From Methylovorus sp. MM2 (GTDB lineage Bacteria > Pseudomonadota > Gammaproteobacteria > Burkholderiales > Methylophilaceae), in contig NZ_LXUF01000011.1 in assembly GCF_001648895.1 (NCBI RefSeq), forward strand, positions 62,001 to 126,000: DNA of 64,000 bases. The letters run 5' to 3'. Each line of letters opens with the position of its first letter. The first letter of the stretch is position 1. Positions 48,718 through 57,783 of this stretch are shown piece by piece. Made by a program: the position numbers and the translations under genes. The notes below the pieces were generated by a model. It worked only from the letters and a program-made list of their open reading frames with translations, was not told where the DNA came from and did no database searches.

Positions 48718-50148
48718 ATGCGACCAGATACGCAGACATCATTAGTATGGTTTCGTCGAGACTTACGCGACTATGACCATGCAGCGCTCTACCATGCACT
48801 TAAGAGTTCGACAGCAGTCCACTGCGCCTTTGTATTCGACACTGAAATTCTCGATTTACTTACAGACAAGGCAGACCGCCGTGTCGAATTCATCTGGGAA
48901 AGCGTACGTGAACTCAAAGAGGCGTTAATCAAGCAAGGTGGTGATCTCATTGTGTTACACGGCAAAGCGCGGGAAAAGATACCTGCACTGGCAAAATCTC
49001 TGGGCGCGTCCACCGTTTTCACCAACAGAGACTATGAACCACAGACGATTGCGCGAGATGCTGATGTAGCGACAGCATTGGTCAAAGAGAATATCGAATT
49101 TCAGCAATTCAAAGACCAAGTGATCTTCGAGCAGGATGAAGTGCTCACGCAAACCGGAAAACCTTATAGTGTCTACACACCCTATAAGAACGCACACCTT
49201 AAAAAACTCAATGATTTCTATCTTACAGCCTACCCAGTTGATAGATACATCGAAAATCTAGCCAAAACAAAATCTACAGCATTGCCCGATCTCAATACTT
49301 TTGGCTTTCAGCGTACGAATCTAAAAACACTCAAACTACCGACAGGCATGGCTGGCGGCTTGGCACTGTTCGATGATTTTAAAGATCGGGTGGCAAAATA
49401 TAAAGATACACGCGACTTTCCTGCGATCAAAGGTCCTTCTTATCTCTCTGTACATCTAAGATTTGGCACCGTCTCAATCCGGCATTTAGCCCGAGTCACA
49501 TGGCAAACAAATGGCTATGGCGCAGAAACCTGGTTGAATGAATTGATCTGGCGGGATTTTTATTTTCAGATACTGCACCATCACCCACATATCGCCCATG
49601 GCAAATCTTTCAAACCGGAATTTGATGCCTTACCATTCCCTAACAATGAAGCCTTATTCAAAGCATGGTGCGAAGGCCAAACTGGCTATCCGTTGATTGA
49701 TGCCGGTATGCGACAATTGAACCAGACTGGCTATATGCACAACCGCTTACGCATGGTGGTCGCAAGTTTTCTGGTCAAGGATCTTTTAATTGATTGGCGC
49801 TGGGGAGAAGCCTATTTTGAAAAGCAACTCATCGACTTCGATTTCTCTGCCAATAATGGCGGCTGGCAATGGGCAGCCTCGACAGGCTGCGATGCCCAAC
49901 CTTGGTTCAGGATTTTCAACCCGATCACGCAATCTGAGAAATTCGATGTGCATGGAAAATTCATACGGAAATATGTACCTGAACTTGCATCTTGCGATGA
50001 CAAAGAAATCCATGCGCCTTGGCTGATACCTGCATTACGCCAGCAATCAATTGGTATCAACATCGGCACCGACTATCCCCAGCCAGTGGTAGACCACGCG
50101 ACACAAAGAGAAAGAACCCTCGCCCTCTACAAGTCAGCGAATCAGTAG
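48718..50148 (+). CDS. phrB: deoxyribodipyrimidine photolyase
   Basis: This is a class I CPD photolyase that repairs UV-made pyrimidine dimers with light. From the ATG at 48718 it has 476 residues, starting 8 bases after rlmH. The frame stays open upstream inside rlmH, but those residues are not part of the family. The N-terminal antenna domain starts SLVWFRRDLRDYDH. The FAD-binding domain shows WLNELIWRDFYFQIL, MRQLNQTGYMHNRLRMVVASFL in part and NNGGWQWAASTGCDAQPWFRIFNP in part, with the conserved tryptophans. It is convergent with fbp. Confidence 0.95.
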   Translation: MRPDTQTSLVWFRRDLRDYDHAALYHALKSSTAVHCAFVFDTEILDLLTDKADRRVEFIWESVRELKEALIKQGGDLIVLHGKAREKIPALAKSLGASTVFTNRDYEPQTIARDADVATALVKENIEFQQFKDQVIFEQDEVLTQTGKPYSVYTPYKNAHLKKLNDFYLTAYPVDRYIENLAKTKSTALPDLNTFGFQRTNLKTLKLPTGMAGGLALFDDFKDRVAKYKDTRDFPAIKGPSYLSVHLRFGTVSIRHLARVTWQTNGYGAETWLNELIWRDFYFQILHHHPHIAHGKSFKPEFDALPFPNNEALFKAWCEGQTGYPLIDAGMRQLNQTGYMHNRLRMVVASFLVKDLLIDWRWGEAYFEKQLIDFDFSANNGGWQWAASTGCDAQPWFRIFNPITQSEKFDVHGKFIRKYVPELASCDDKEIHAPWLIPALRQQSIGINIGTDYPQPVVDHATQRERTLALYKSANQ

Positions 50149-50154
50149 ACTTAA

Positions 50155-51165
50155 TTAGTCCTGTTGTTGGTGGTGATATGCCACCACGCGCTCGACCTCA
50201 ACTTTTGAACCTAATATGACCCCCACTCGCTGATGCAGCGATAGCGGCTGGACACCCATCATCGGCTCATAACCCGTGGAGGCCAGCCCACCCGCCTGCT
50301 CTATAATAAAAGCCATTGGGTTAGCTTCATATAACAAACGCAGCCTGCCGCCGCGCTCACGTGTTTTTTCATCTACCGGATACATGAATATCCCACCACG
50401 TACCAATATTCGATGCACTTCTGCCACCATTGAAGCCACCCACCGCATATTAAAATCTTTGCCGCGCACACCTTCAACACCAGCCAGGCACTCAGCAATA
50501 TATCGTTGCACTGGCAACTCCCAAAAACGCTGGTTCGACATATTGATAGCAAACTCTTTTGCCTCATGAGGAATAGCCATATCGGGATGGGTCAGCACAA
50601 ATTCGCCCAACGCATCATCCAGCGTAAAGCCATTTACGCCCTGCCCTGTAGTGATGACCAACATTGTCGATGTTCCATACAAAGCATAGCCTGCGGCTAC
50701 CTGCTGGCTACCTGGCTGTAAGAAGTCCTGAAGTGCCGGCACCTCAACACCATCAGGGCAGCGTAAGATAGAGAAAATGCTACCAACACTCAGGTTCAGG
50801 CTGATATTCGATGAGCCATCCAAAGGATCAAAGACCAGCAAATAACGGCCTTTTTGTTGGTGGTTTTCGATAAAAGGCTGCTCCATCTCTTCTGAAGCCA
50901 TGCCTGCAATAAGCCCGCTGATTTGCCCCGCTTCCAGAAATATCCTGTTACTTTCCAGATCAAGCACCTGCTGTGTTTCACCGTGGGTATTCGTCGATGC
51001 TAAACTACCGGAAGTGCCTGCTAGTGCACCTAGCCTGACGATGGAGGATATCTTGATGCATGCACTCGCTACATCATTAAGCACACGCGGTAATCCATCA
51101 TGATCGGCGGACGAAAAATACCGCTGCGTTTTAGCCAAAAATGTCGAGAATGTCTGGGCTTGCAT
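50155..51165 (-). CDS. fbp: fructose-1,6-bisphosphatase class I
   Basis: Fbp hydrolyses fructose 1,6-bisphosphate in gluconeogenesis. It has 336 residues. The metal-site signature is FDPLDGSSNI (about residues 110-119), and GGIFMYPVDEKTRERGGRLRLLYEANPMAF, read in part, forms the substrate pocket. In a methylotroph of the ribulose-monophosphate type it would feed sugar phosphate rearrangement, but that link is inference. It ends 6 bases from phrB and faces mlaA across a 217-base AT-rich gap. Confidence 0.96.
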   Translation of the reverse strand: MQAQTFSTFLAKTQRYFSSADHDGLPRVLNDVASACIKISSIVRLGALAGTSGSLASTNTHGETQQVLDLESNRIFLEAGQISGLIAGMASEEMEQPFIENHQQKGRYLLVFDPLDGSSNISLNLSVGSIFSILRCPDGVEVPALQDFLQPGSQQVAAGYALYGTSTMLVITTGQGVNGFTLDDALGEFVLTHPDMAIPHEAKEFAINMSNQRFWELPVQRYIAECLAGVEGVRGKDFNMRWVASMVAEVHRILVRGGIFMYPVDEKTRERGGRLRLLYEANPMAFIIEQAGGLASTGYEPMMGVQPLSLHQRVGVILGSKVEVERVVAYHHQQQD

Positions 51166-51382
51166 AGTGCCCCTGCCTAATAAATAACGATTAAAATATA
51201 ATACGTAGCTGATGATGCAAAAACACCCGCTCTTTACTTGTTTCCTTTTTACAACATGTCTTTAATATGTCAGAATTAGTGAAATGGGTCATAGACAATA
51301 CCAAGTCGCTCAGTTAAAGTTCGGCTTACTGGCTTGCAGTTTAAGCTAAAAACTAAATAGCAATAAAAAATTTGGATCATTC

Positions 51383-52123
51383 ATGTATAACAAGACATTA
51401 GGCTTAATTGCCACGATATTCTTAGCGCTTTCTATTACTGGTTGCGCTACGCAGAATAACAAAGACCCACTTGAAGGCTTTAACCGCGGGGTGTACAAAT
51501 TCAACGACACTGCTGATAAAGCAGTGATCAAACCAGTTGCAGGCGCGTACAAGGCTGTATTACCTAGCCCGATTCGAACAGGTGTTGGCAACTTCTTCAG
51601 CAACTTGAATACATTCGTCTCTGCCATCAACAACTTGTTGCAAGGCAAAATTAATAACGCGACCAGTGAAGCTGGCCGTTTTGTGATCAATAGTACATTC
51701 GGTATCGCTGGTTTATTCGACCTTGCTTCTAAAGATGGTATCGAGAGACATCCTGAAGACTTCGGCCAAACACTAGGCTACTGGGGTGTTGGTAATGGCG
51801 CCTATCTGGTTCTACCGATTCTTGGCCCAAGTACTGTGCGTGACACAAGTGGCTTGGTCGTCGACACGATGGCATTTGACCCGATCAGTTATGTAGACAA
51901 CCCAAGGGTTCGTAACTCATCAAGACTGCTGTTCCTGATTGATAAGCGCGCTCAGTATCTTCCAGCAAGTGATTTGCTTGATGAAGCCGCATTAGATCCA
52001 TATGTATTCATGCGCGATGCTTACTTGCAACGCCGCGCCAATTTGGTAGCGGATGGCGTAGTGACAAAAGATGATTACGAAGATGACGTGCCTGCAAATA
52101 GCCCTCCTCCGTTGACTAAATAA
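51383..52123 (+). CDS. mlaA: outer-membrane lipid asymmetry lipoprotein MlaA (VacJ)
   Basis: MlaA removes misplaced phospholipids from the outer leaflet and passes them to MlaC. It has 246 residues. The lipobox is ITGC (Cys21), and the mature part starts with DPLEGFNRGVYKFND, a VacJ hallmark. HPEDFGQTLGYWGVGNGAYLVLPILGPS, read in part, is also characteristic. No other mla gene is adjacent, so the remaining Mla system must be elsewhere. A strong terminator follows. Confidence 0.95.
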   Translation: MYNKTLGLIATIFLALSITGCATQNNKDPLEGFNRGVYKFNDTADKAVIKPVAGAYKAVLPSPIRTGVGNFFSNLNTFVSAINNLLQGKINNATSEAGRFVINSTFGIAGLFDLASKDGIERHPEDFGQTLGYWGVGNGAYLVLPILGPSTVRDTSGLVVDTMAFDPISYVDNPRVRNSSRLLFLIDKRAQYLPASDLLDEAALDPYVFMRDAYLQRRANLVADGVVTKDDYEDDVPANSPPPLTK

Positions 52124-52156
52124 CAAGCAAGTTAGTCAGGAAAAAAAGCCTTAAAT

Positions 52157-52185
52157 AAAAAAGCCTCGATATTCGAGGCTTTTTT
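52157..52185 (+). terminator. Rho-independent terminator after mlaA
   Basis: A perfect 13-bp inverted repeat (AAAAAAGCCTCGA, loop TAT, TCGAGGCTTTTTT) ends in a T-run. It lies 33 bases after mlaA. Being symmetric with A- and T-runs on both sides, it can also serve pmbA, which ends at 52225 on the other strand. Confidence 0.93.
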
Positions 52186-52224
52186 ATTTTCTAACTGCAT
52201 AAAACACAGCGATATGATCAGTAA

Positions 52225-53571
52225 CTAACCGGCTGCCACCGTCATGCGTTCGATCAAGATGGAGCCAGTCTGTTTGGAGCCTTGTACCAAGACATCGCTA
52301 CCTACCGCAACAATCTGTTTAAGCATGTCTTTTAGATTGCCAGCGATCGTGATTTCTTCAACAGGGTAAGCAATCACCCCATTTTCAACCCAGAATCCTG
52401 CTGCACCGCGTGAATAATCACCAGTGACCATGTTTAACCCATGCCCTAACAACTCTGTAACGAGCAAACCAGTCCCCATCATTTTAAGCAGGCCGTTAAA
52501 ATCTTCACTGCCATGGCTTATGATGAGATTATGATTACCGCCAGCATTACCCGTTGTCGTCATGCCCAGTTTGCGCGCCGAGTAGCTTGAAAGCATATAG
52601 CCTTGTAATACACCATCTTTGACCAAATCACGTGCATGCGTTGCCACACCCTCGTTATCAAATATGCTGCTGGCCAATCCGCGCTTCAAATGCGGCTCTT
52701 CATAGATGCTGATATTTGACGACATGACTTGCTTGCCTAAGCTATCAAGCAGGAATGAAGACTTACGGTATAAGCTGCCCCCGGAAATCGCAGATATCAG
52801 GTTAGAGATCAACCCTGAGGCTAGTGGCGCTTCGAATAATACAGGCACTTGTGCAGTCTTGATCGGGCGAGAACCAAGACGCCTAACCGTGCGCTCACCT
52901 GCTTTATGGCCGATCATCACGGGACTATCCAAGTCTTGAGATGATCGCGCACTGCTATACCAATAATCGCGCTGCATGGATTCGCCTTCTTCCGCGATCA
53001 CCGAACAACTGATGCCGTGACGCGTACTTGGGTAGCCTCCAACAAAACCGTGACTATTCGCATAGGCGAAGATACCTTGCGATGTCGATACGGATGCCCC
53101 TTCAGAATTATTGATACGTGTATCTACTGCACGCGCAGCGGCTTCACATTCTTTTGCTAGCTCAATGGCTTGGTCAACCGATAGATTCCACGGATGATCA
53201 AGATCAAGATCAGGGAAGTCCTTTGCCATCAACGCACTGTCAGCCAAGCCACAGAAGGTATCTTTTGCTGTGTACTTTGCGATATTACAAGCAGCGGCAA
53301 CGGTATCGTATAAAGCTTGCGGAGATAAATCCGAGGTGCTGGCATTACCCCTTTGCTGGCCGAAATAAACCGTGACCGACATGCCCTTATCACGGTTGTA
53401 TTCAATGGTTTCGGTTTCACCTAAACGCACCGATACATTCTGCCCCACACCTAAACTAACATCGGCTTCGGCGGCACTGGCACCAGCGGCTTTGGCAAGC
53501 GCCAGCACTTTGGTACTGATGTCTTTTAATTCATCTAGGGAGTAGCTAAAATTTGAATCTGAATCACTCAA
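52225..53571 (-). CDS. pmbA: metalloprotease PmbA (TldE)
   Basis: PmbA pairs with TldD to form a protease that degrades or matures small peptides. The product has about 448 residues. Recognisable features are GMSVTVYFGQQRGNASTSDLSP in part, the glycine-rich TTTGNAGGNHNLII region, and the C-terminal SRGAAGFWVENG. I chose the TTG at 53571, which has AGGA 8 bases before it. An ATG at 53628 would add 19 untypical residues and come within 8 bases of the divergent darP start. tldD is not in the window. Confidence 0.9.
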   Translation of the reverse strand: MSDSDSNFSYSLDELKDISTKVLALAKAAGASAAEADVSLGVGQNVSVRLGETETIEYNRDKGMSVTVYFGQQRGNASTSDLSPQALYDTVAAACNIAKYTAKDTFCGLADSALMAKDFPDLDLDHPWNLSVDQAIELAKECEAAARAVDTRINNSEGASVSTSQGIFAYANSHGFVGGYPSTRHGISCSVIAEEGESMQRDYWYSSARSSQDLDSPVMIGHKAGERTVRRLGSRPIKTAQVPVLFEAPLASGLISNLISAISGGSLYRKSSFLLDSLGKQVMSSNISIYEEPHLKRGLASSIFDNEGVATHARDLVKDGVLQGYMLSSYSARKLGMTTTGNAGGNHNLIISHGSEDFNGLLKMMGTGLLVTELLGHGLNMVTGDYSRGAAGFWVENGVIAYPVEEITIAGNLKDMLKQIVAVGSDVLVQGSKQTGSILIERMTVAAG

Positions 53572-53636
53572 TGACTTAGTCCTTTTAAGGGTGCTTGTTA
53601 AGGTACTTTTGGCAAAAACTGTTATCATACCTCAGC

Positions 53637-54182
53637 ATGAAACCTAATGAGACAACCAAAGACGGCATTTCAGACGATCTGGAGCCCATCAGCAAAACCA
53701 AGCGCAAGGCGGAAATGGATGCGTTGCAAGATATTGGCGTTACGCTGGTCGGCTTGCCTAAAGATAAGCTGACAAAGCTTGCTCTGCCAGAAAGCCTGCT
53801 TGATGCAGTCAATGAAGCCAAACGTATTACTGCAAATGGGGCCACGCGTCGCCAAATGCAATACATAGGCCGATTGATGCGTGATATCGATACGGCGCCC
53901 ATCGTCGACCAACTACAACGTTGGGAAGGCAAACACACTGCTGAGAATGCCCACTTCCATCAACTGGAACGCTGGCGTACCCGCCTGATCAATGATGAAG
54001 GCGCTATCGCCGAGTTCATGCAGGCATACCCGCATACAGACAGCCAGCAAGTGCGTGCTCTGATACGCAACGCAAGGCGCGAAGAAGCTGCAAGCAAACC
54101 ACCCAAAAGCAGTCGCGAACTATTCAAGCTATTACGCGAGATCGTTGAAGCCGAATCAACGACTGAAGATGCAACTGACTAG
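53637..54182 (+). CDS. darP: ribosome-associated protein DarP (YjgA)
   Basis: DarP binds pre-50S particles and helps late assembly of the peptidyl-transferase centre. From the ATG at 53637 it has 181 residues. The pattern SKTKRKAEMDALQDIGVTLVGLPKDKL, read in part, then RRQMQYIGRLMRDID and ALIRNARREEAASKPPKSSRELFKLLRE, in part, matches YjgA of E. coli. It is divergent from pmbA, as in E. coli and many beta- and gammaproteobacteria. Confidence 0.93.
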   Translation: MKPNETTKDGISDDLEPISKTKRKAEMDALQDIGVTLVGLPKDKLTKLALPESLLDAVNEAKRITANGATRRQMQYIGRLMRDIDTAPIVDQLQRWEGKHTAENAHFHQLERWRTRLINDEGAIAEFMQAYPHTDSQQVRALIRNARREEAASKPPKSSRELFKLLREIVEAESTTEDATD

Positions 54183-54214
54183 ATCAACACTAGCCTCTTG
54201 ATAAATTCGAGAGG

Positions 54215-56206
54215 CTAATGATGACCTGCATCGGTTTCCTCAGCAGGGGCAACACTCGCTTTTGGTGGTAGAAAGAATCTAGCAGGCTCTTTGTATAGCC
54301 TTTTCACCAAGCTCACCAGCAGCCTGCGCCATTGCACTAACCCGACTTTTCTTGATTTCATCGCAACATACAGCGCGAGGCCAAAGCTGACCGTCAGGTT
54401 CACGAACCCGATCAATAAGACGCTTAATCCGGCCATGAAGCCTAGTTGCCATGTGATGTCAAAATCCAGCCCGACGAATGAAAAACCGACAAATGCTGAA
54501 GAGAACGCGATGTGGCGAATATCAATTGGCAAACCCAGCAATACGCCCAATGCGGACATACCACCTAACAGGCAGCCGAAATAGAAATTACCCGCCAACG
54601 CGCCCAAGTTGTTCTCTATATATCGCGCCACACGATCCAGACGCGGCGCACCCAGTAGTTTCTTAAGCCAGCCAAGCGCTCGTAATCGGGCAGGAATCTT
54701 GTTATAGACCGCAAGATTATCGTGATAGCCCGCAATCAATCCAGATAAGAACAAACATACGCCAGCAACACCAGCATAGATGAGCGCCGCACTTTGATAG
54801 GGGTGGATATCAGCTAACAGGTGATGTGCTTTATCTACCGAAACAAAATGCTCGCCAGTCGCCGTATAGATTAGCCAGCCAATTAGCATCGCAGTTGGCA
54901 CAGCCAGACTGACGTTACCGATGATCGCAATGATCTGGCTTCGCACCGTCTGTGCAATGATCGCGATCAGGTTATCCATCTCCTTCGTCTTGCCATCACT
55001 CGCATCAATACTTGCTGCGATTGCGGCAGCGGTCATCGCAGGCTGTTTAGTGGCAACAGTAAAATGCAGAATGTGGATAAGCACAAATCCCAGACCATAA
55101 TTGAGGCTGAATAATATGCCTTCAGTAAGTGGCGCGAAATGATGTTTGGCGGCAATAATCTTGATCATCGCCATCACGGCGATAATCAGCCCGGCACCCA
55201 TCGCTGACCGCATCAAGGTAAAGTATTCGCTACGGGTTTCGGTGATGTAATGTTCGCCGGTGCGGCTGGCATTTTCGGTCACGCGTAATGCCAATAACTC
55301 CATATTGGAACGCCAATGCTGGCTGACATCATTCTTATGGCTTTCGGCAGAAACCAGCGTCTTGAATAAGCGGATGATGGAATCAGTTGCGTGCTCTTCC
55401 ACACGAAAGCTCACAATGATGCTCAACAGGTTCTCAAGACGTTGTATCTGCTGCGTCATGCGTTGCAACAGGAATGTGAGGTGAATGCTGGTACCAGTCT
55501 GCGAACTATTGCGGCGTATCTTGGTAATGACCTGACGGCATTGATCCAGCATCACTAAAATATGTTTGGCATCTGGCACGATATCCGCAGGCGAGTTAAG
55601 GAAGACACCAAGCTCAATATTTTGCGTGATAAATGGGGAAGCGTGGTTCTCCAACTCAGGATGATTACGAATCAGCTCAGGCTCAAGGCCGGATGCTGAG
55701 AGCCGATATGAAAGCACTTGCACCGCATCCAGCAAGCCGCGCTGAGAAGCCGCGACCAATGCTTGATCTGAATCTTCAAACCGCAAGGCATCGATCAACT
55801 GCCACCAGACATCATCGGGCACAGCAAGCACCCACTGCTCATCACTTGCCTTAGGAAATATCAGCGAGAATAAATCTTTTAAATAAGCAGGATTGACCGC
55901 ATCTGGCAATAATTTATGCCCGATACGCCGGGACATCTCAGTGAAAAAACCACTCCCAGGCTGAATGCCAGAATCAACAAATAGAGACACTGGCTTATGA
56001 TCACCGAGCAGTTTGAGAATCGCCTGACGCAAGGTAACCACATACTCCGGATTTCCATGCAGCACATGGCAAAGTGCCTGAATAGCGTGGATGGCATATT
56101 CATCTTGGCTCACCTTGGGCGGACGAATATGACTTACCAGATCCGCCAGCAATCTGGCCGGATTATTTTGAAGCAATGCGTAATCCCGTAATACTTTTTC
56201 CATCAT
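54215..56206 (-). CDS. Gcr/SpecificRecomb family membrane protein
   Basis: This is a 663-residue protein of the family often labelled site-specific recombinase Gcr. The first 310 residues are helical and soluble-looking. Several hydrophobic segments follow between about residues 335 and 625 (for example AMGAGLIIAVMAMIKIIAA, GNVSLAVPTAMLIGWLIY, AALIYAGVAGVCLFLSGLIAGY). I see no tyrosine- or serine-recombinase signature, so the recombinase name is doubtful and this is better described as an inner-membrane protein of unknown function. It is convergent with darP. Confidence 0.8.
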   Translation of the reverse strand: MMEKVLRDYALLQNNPARLLADLVSHIRPPKVSQDEYAIHAIQALCHVLHGNPEYVVTLRQAILKLLGDHKPVSLFVDSGIQPGSGFFTEMSRRIGHKLLPDAVNPAYLKDLFSLIFPKASDEQWVLAVPDDVWWQLIDALRFEDSDQALVAASQRGLLDAVQVLSYRLSASGLEPELIRNHPELENHASPFITQNIELGVFLNSPADIVPDAKHILVMLDQCRQVITKIRRNSSQTGTSIHLTFLLQRMTQQIQRLENLLSIIVSFRVEEHATDSIIRLFKTLVSAESHKNDVSQHWRSNMELLALRVTENASRTGEHYITETRSEYFTLMRSAMGAGLIIAVMAMIKIIAAKHHFAPLTEGILFSLNYGLGFVLIHILHFTVATKQPAMTAAAIAASIDASDGKTKEMDNLIAIIAQTVRSQIIAIIGNVSLAVPTAMLIGWLIYTATGEHFVSVDKAHHLLADIHPYQSAALIYAGVAGVCLFLSGLIAGYHDNLAVYNKIPARLRALGWLKKLLGAPRLDRVARYIENNLGALAGNFYFGCLLGGMSALGVLLGLPIDIRHIAFSSAFVGFSFVGLDFDITWQLGFMAGLSVLLIGFVNLTVSFGLALYVAMKSRKVGLVQWRRLLVSLVKRLYKEPARFFLPPKASVAPAEETDAGHH

Positions 56207-56315
56207 GCTCTTATTGGTTTTAATCGATTACCGATTTAATCACGGTTGGCCGGTAAATGCCAATCGTTAGCCATTAAGCGCTATATAGAACGCCAGAAAT
56301 ATCGCGTTTTACTCA

Positions 56316-57080
56316 CTACTGATTCAATGTGATAGAAGTATCTCGAGAAACCCCAGCACGACTAAAACTCAAGGCAACCGTCTTACCAGCATACAGCTGT
56401 GCTGCGCTGGTTAGCTTTTCAGGCGCATCAAGCACCACATCACCAATCTTGGTGAGGATATCACCATTGGCAAGCCCGGCTTTATCGGCAGGTGAATGCT
56501 GGATAACGGCAAGAATAGGCAATCCGGCTTTCTCACTACCCGCTATTGGGCCATTCACATGTACACCGATGAGTGGTGGTGCTAACTTTATCCAATAGGA
56601 TGCAAAATAAGCATAATGATGCGTATCCTGATCTATCACCTTGCCATCAGCAGTAAGTCGGGCATCACCGGCCCCAGTAGGGCTTAACGCACGCGCATTC
56701 GTTTTATCGACCTTCACTTTTGATACATTGGGATCACTCACATTGGTATAAACAAGCACCATATCTGCTTTGATCAACTTCGCCTGTTCTGCCGCCAGCT
56801 CAGGCGCTACATTACCAGCCTCAAAGCTAGAATAGCCGACCATATCGTAACCTTGCTGCAACATACTGTTATAGTCGTTCTCTTTGGTGGTGCCTCGGAA
56901 TATCTTTGGCCCAGTAGGGTCAGGCTGCAAACGCACGCTAGGGGTTGTATGCAGCACAAATGTGTCTGTATAGGGATTTCCGATTCGGGCAAGCGTGTCT
57001 TTCGCGGGAATTGGTTTTGACTGATTATCCGCGCACGCGACAAGGCATAACATAAGTACCAAGCTGATTAAGATACGCAT
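56316..57080 (-). CDS. lipoprotein with C-terminal PDZ domain
   Basis: This 254-residue predicted lipoprotein has the lipobox LVAC (Cys16) and a PDZ domain in its last 85 residues: GSEKAGLPILAVIQHSPADKAGLANGDILTKIGD, read in part, with the carboxylate-binding loop. The middle part (about 40-165) includes YDMVGYSSFEAG and DMVLVYTNVSD and resembles no domain I can name. It has no protease residues. It probably acts as a periplasmic adaptor at a membrane. It is divergent from mogA, 106 bases away. Confidence 0.82.
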   Translation of the reverse strand: MRILISLVLMLCLVACADNQSKPIPAKDTLARIGNPYTDTFVLHTTPSVRLQPDPTGPKIFRGTTKENDYNSMLQQGYDMVGYSSFEAGNVAPELAAEQAKLIKADMVLVYTNVSDPNVSKVKVDKTNARALSPTGAGDARLTADGKVIDQDTHHYAYFASYWIKLAPPLIGVHVNGPIAGSEKAGLPILAVIQHSPADKAGLANGDILTKIGDVVLDAPEKLTSAAQLYAGKTVALSFSRAGVSRDTSITLNQ

Positions 57081-57186
57081 AACGATCCTCCATCTATTAA
57101 GCCTAATGCGAGCGCATCACATTTAGGGTGTTATGATTGAAATATGGTGTAATGATTTCATCCAAGCTTCTCAGTAGACAACGAAC

Positions 57187-57774
57187 ATGCCCGAACAATT
57201 CCTTAAAATCGGTTTAGTTTCAATCAGCGACCGCGCATCTTCAGGCGTTTATGAAGATAAAGGCATCCCCAATCTGGTCGATTGGCTGGAAAAAACCCTG
57301 ATAACGCCTTGGGAAAAACAAGTACGCATCATCCCTGATGAGCAACCCGAGATCGAAGATGCATTGCGTGAGCTTGTCGATGAATTGCAGTGTGATCTTG
57401 TATTGACTACTGGTGGCACAGGCCCGGCACTGCGGGATGTCACACCGGAAGCTACGCTTGCGGTAGCGGACAAGGAAATGCCCGGCTTTGGCGAGCAAAT
57501 GCGCCAGATCAGCCTCAATTTCGTGCCTACAGCGATTCTTTCAAGGCAAATCGCGGTTATCCGCAAAAAAAGTTTAATCATCAATTTACCCGGGCAACCA
57601 AAAGCAATCGCGCAAACATTGGAGGGCCTTAAAGATGAGGCTGGCAATACCATCGTGCATGGTATCTTTGCTGCCGTCCCCTATTGTTTGGACTTGATAG
57701 GTGCGCCATACATAGAGACCAATGAAGAGGTGGTCAAAGCATTCCGCCCGAAATCTGCTACTACTAGCAAATAG
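57187..57774 (+). CDS. mogA: molybdopterin adenylyltransferase
   Basis: MogA adenylates molybdopterin before molybdate insertion. The protein has 195 residues, the MogA length. The signatures are IGLVSISDRASSGVYEDKG at the N-terminus, LVLTTGGTGPALRDVTPEAT (about residues 75-94) and LIINLPGQPKAIAQTLEGL near 140. It starts a run of plus-strand genes with thiL, pgpA and pncC. Confidence 0.93.
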   Translation: MPEQFLKIGLVSISDRASSGVYEDKGIPNLVDWLEKTLITPWEKQVRIIPDEQPEIEDALRELVDELQCDLVLTTGGTGPALRDVTPEATLAVADKEMPGFGEQMRQISLNFVPTAILSRQIAVIRKKSLIINLPGQPKAIAQTLEGLKDEAGNTIVHGIFAAVPYCLDLIGAPYIETNEEVVKAFRPKSATTSK

Positions 57775-57783
57775 TCATTAAAG

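Noticed and set aside
54215-56206. Site-specific recombinase as a sign of a mobile element or integration site
   Set aside because: The protein has membrane helices and no recombinase signature, and there are no repeats, attachment sites or phage genes around it.
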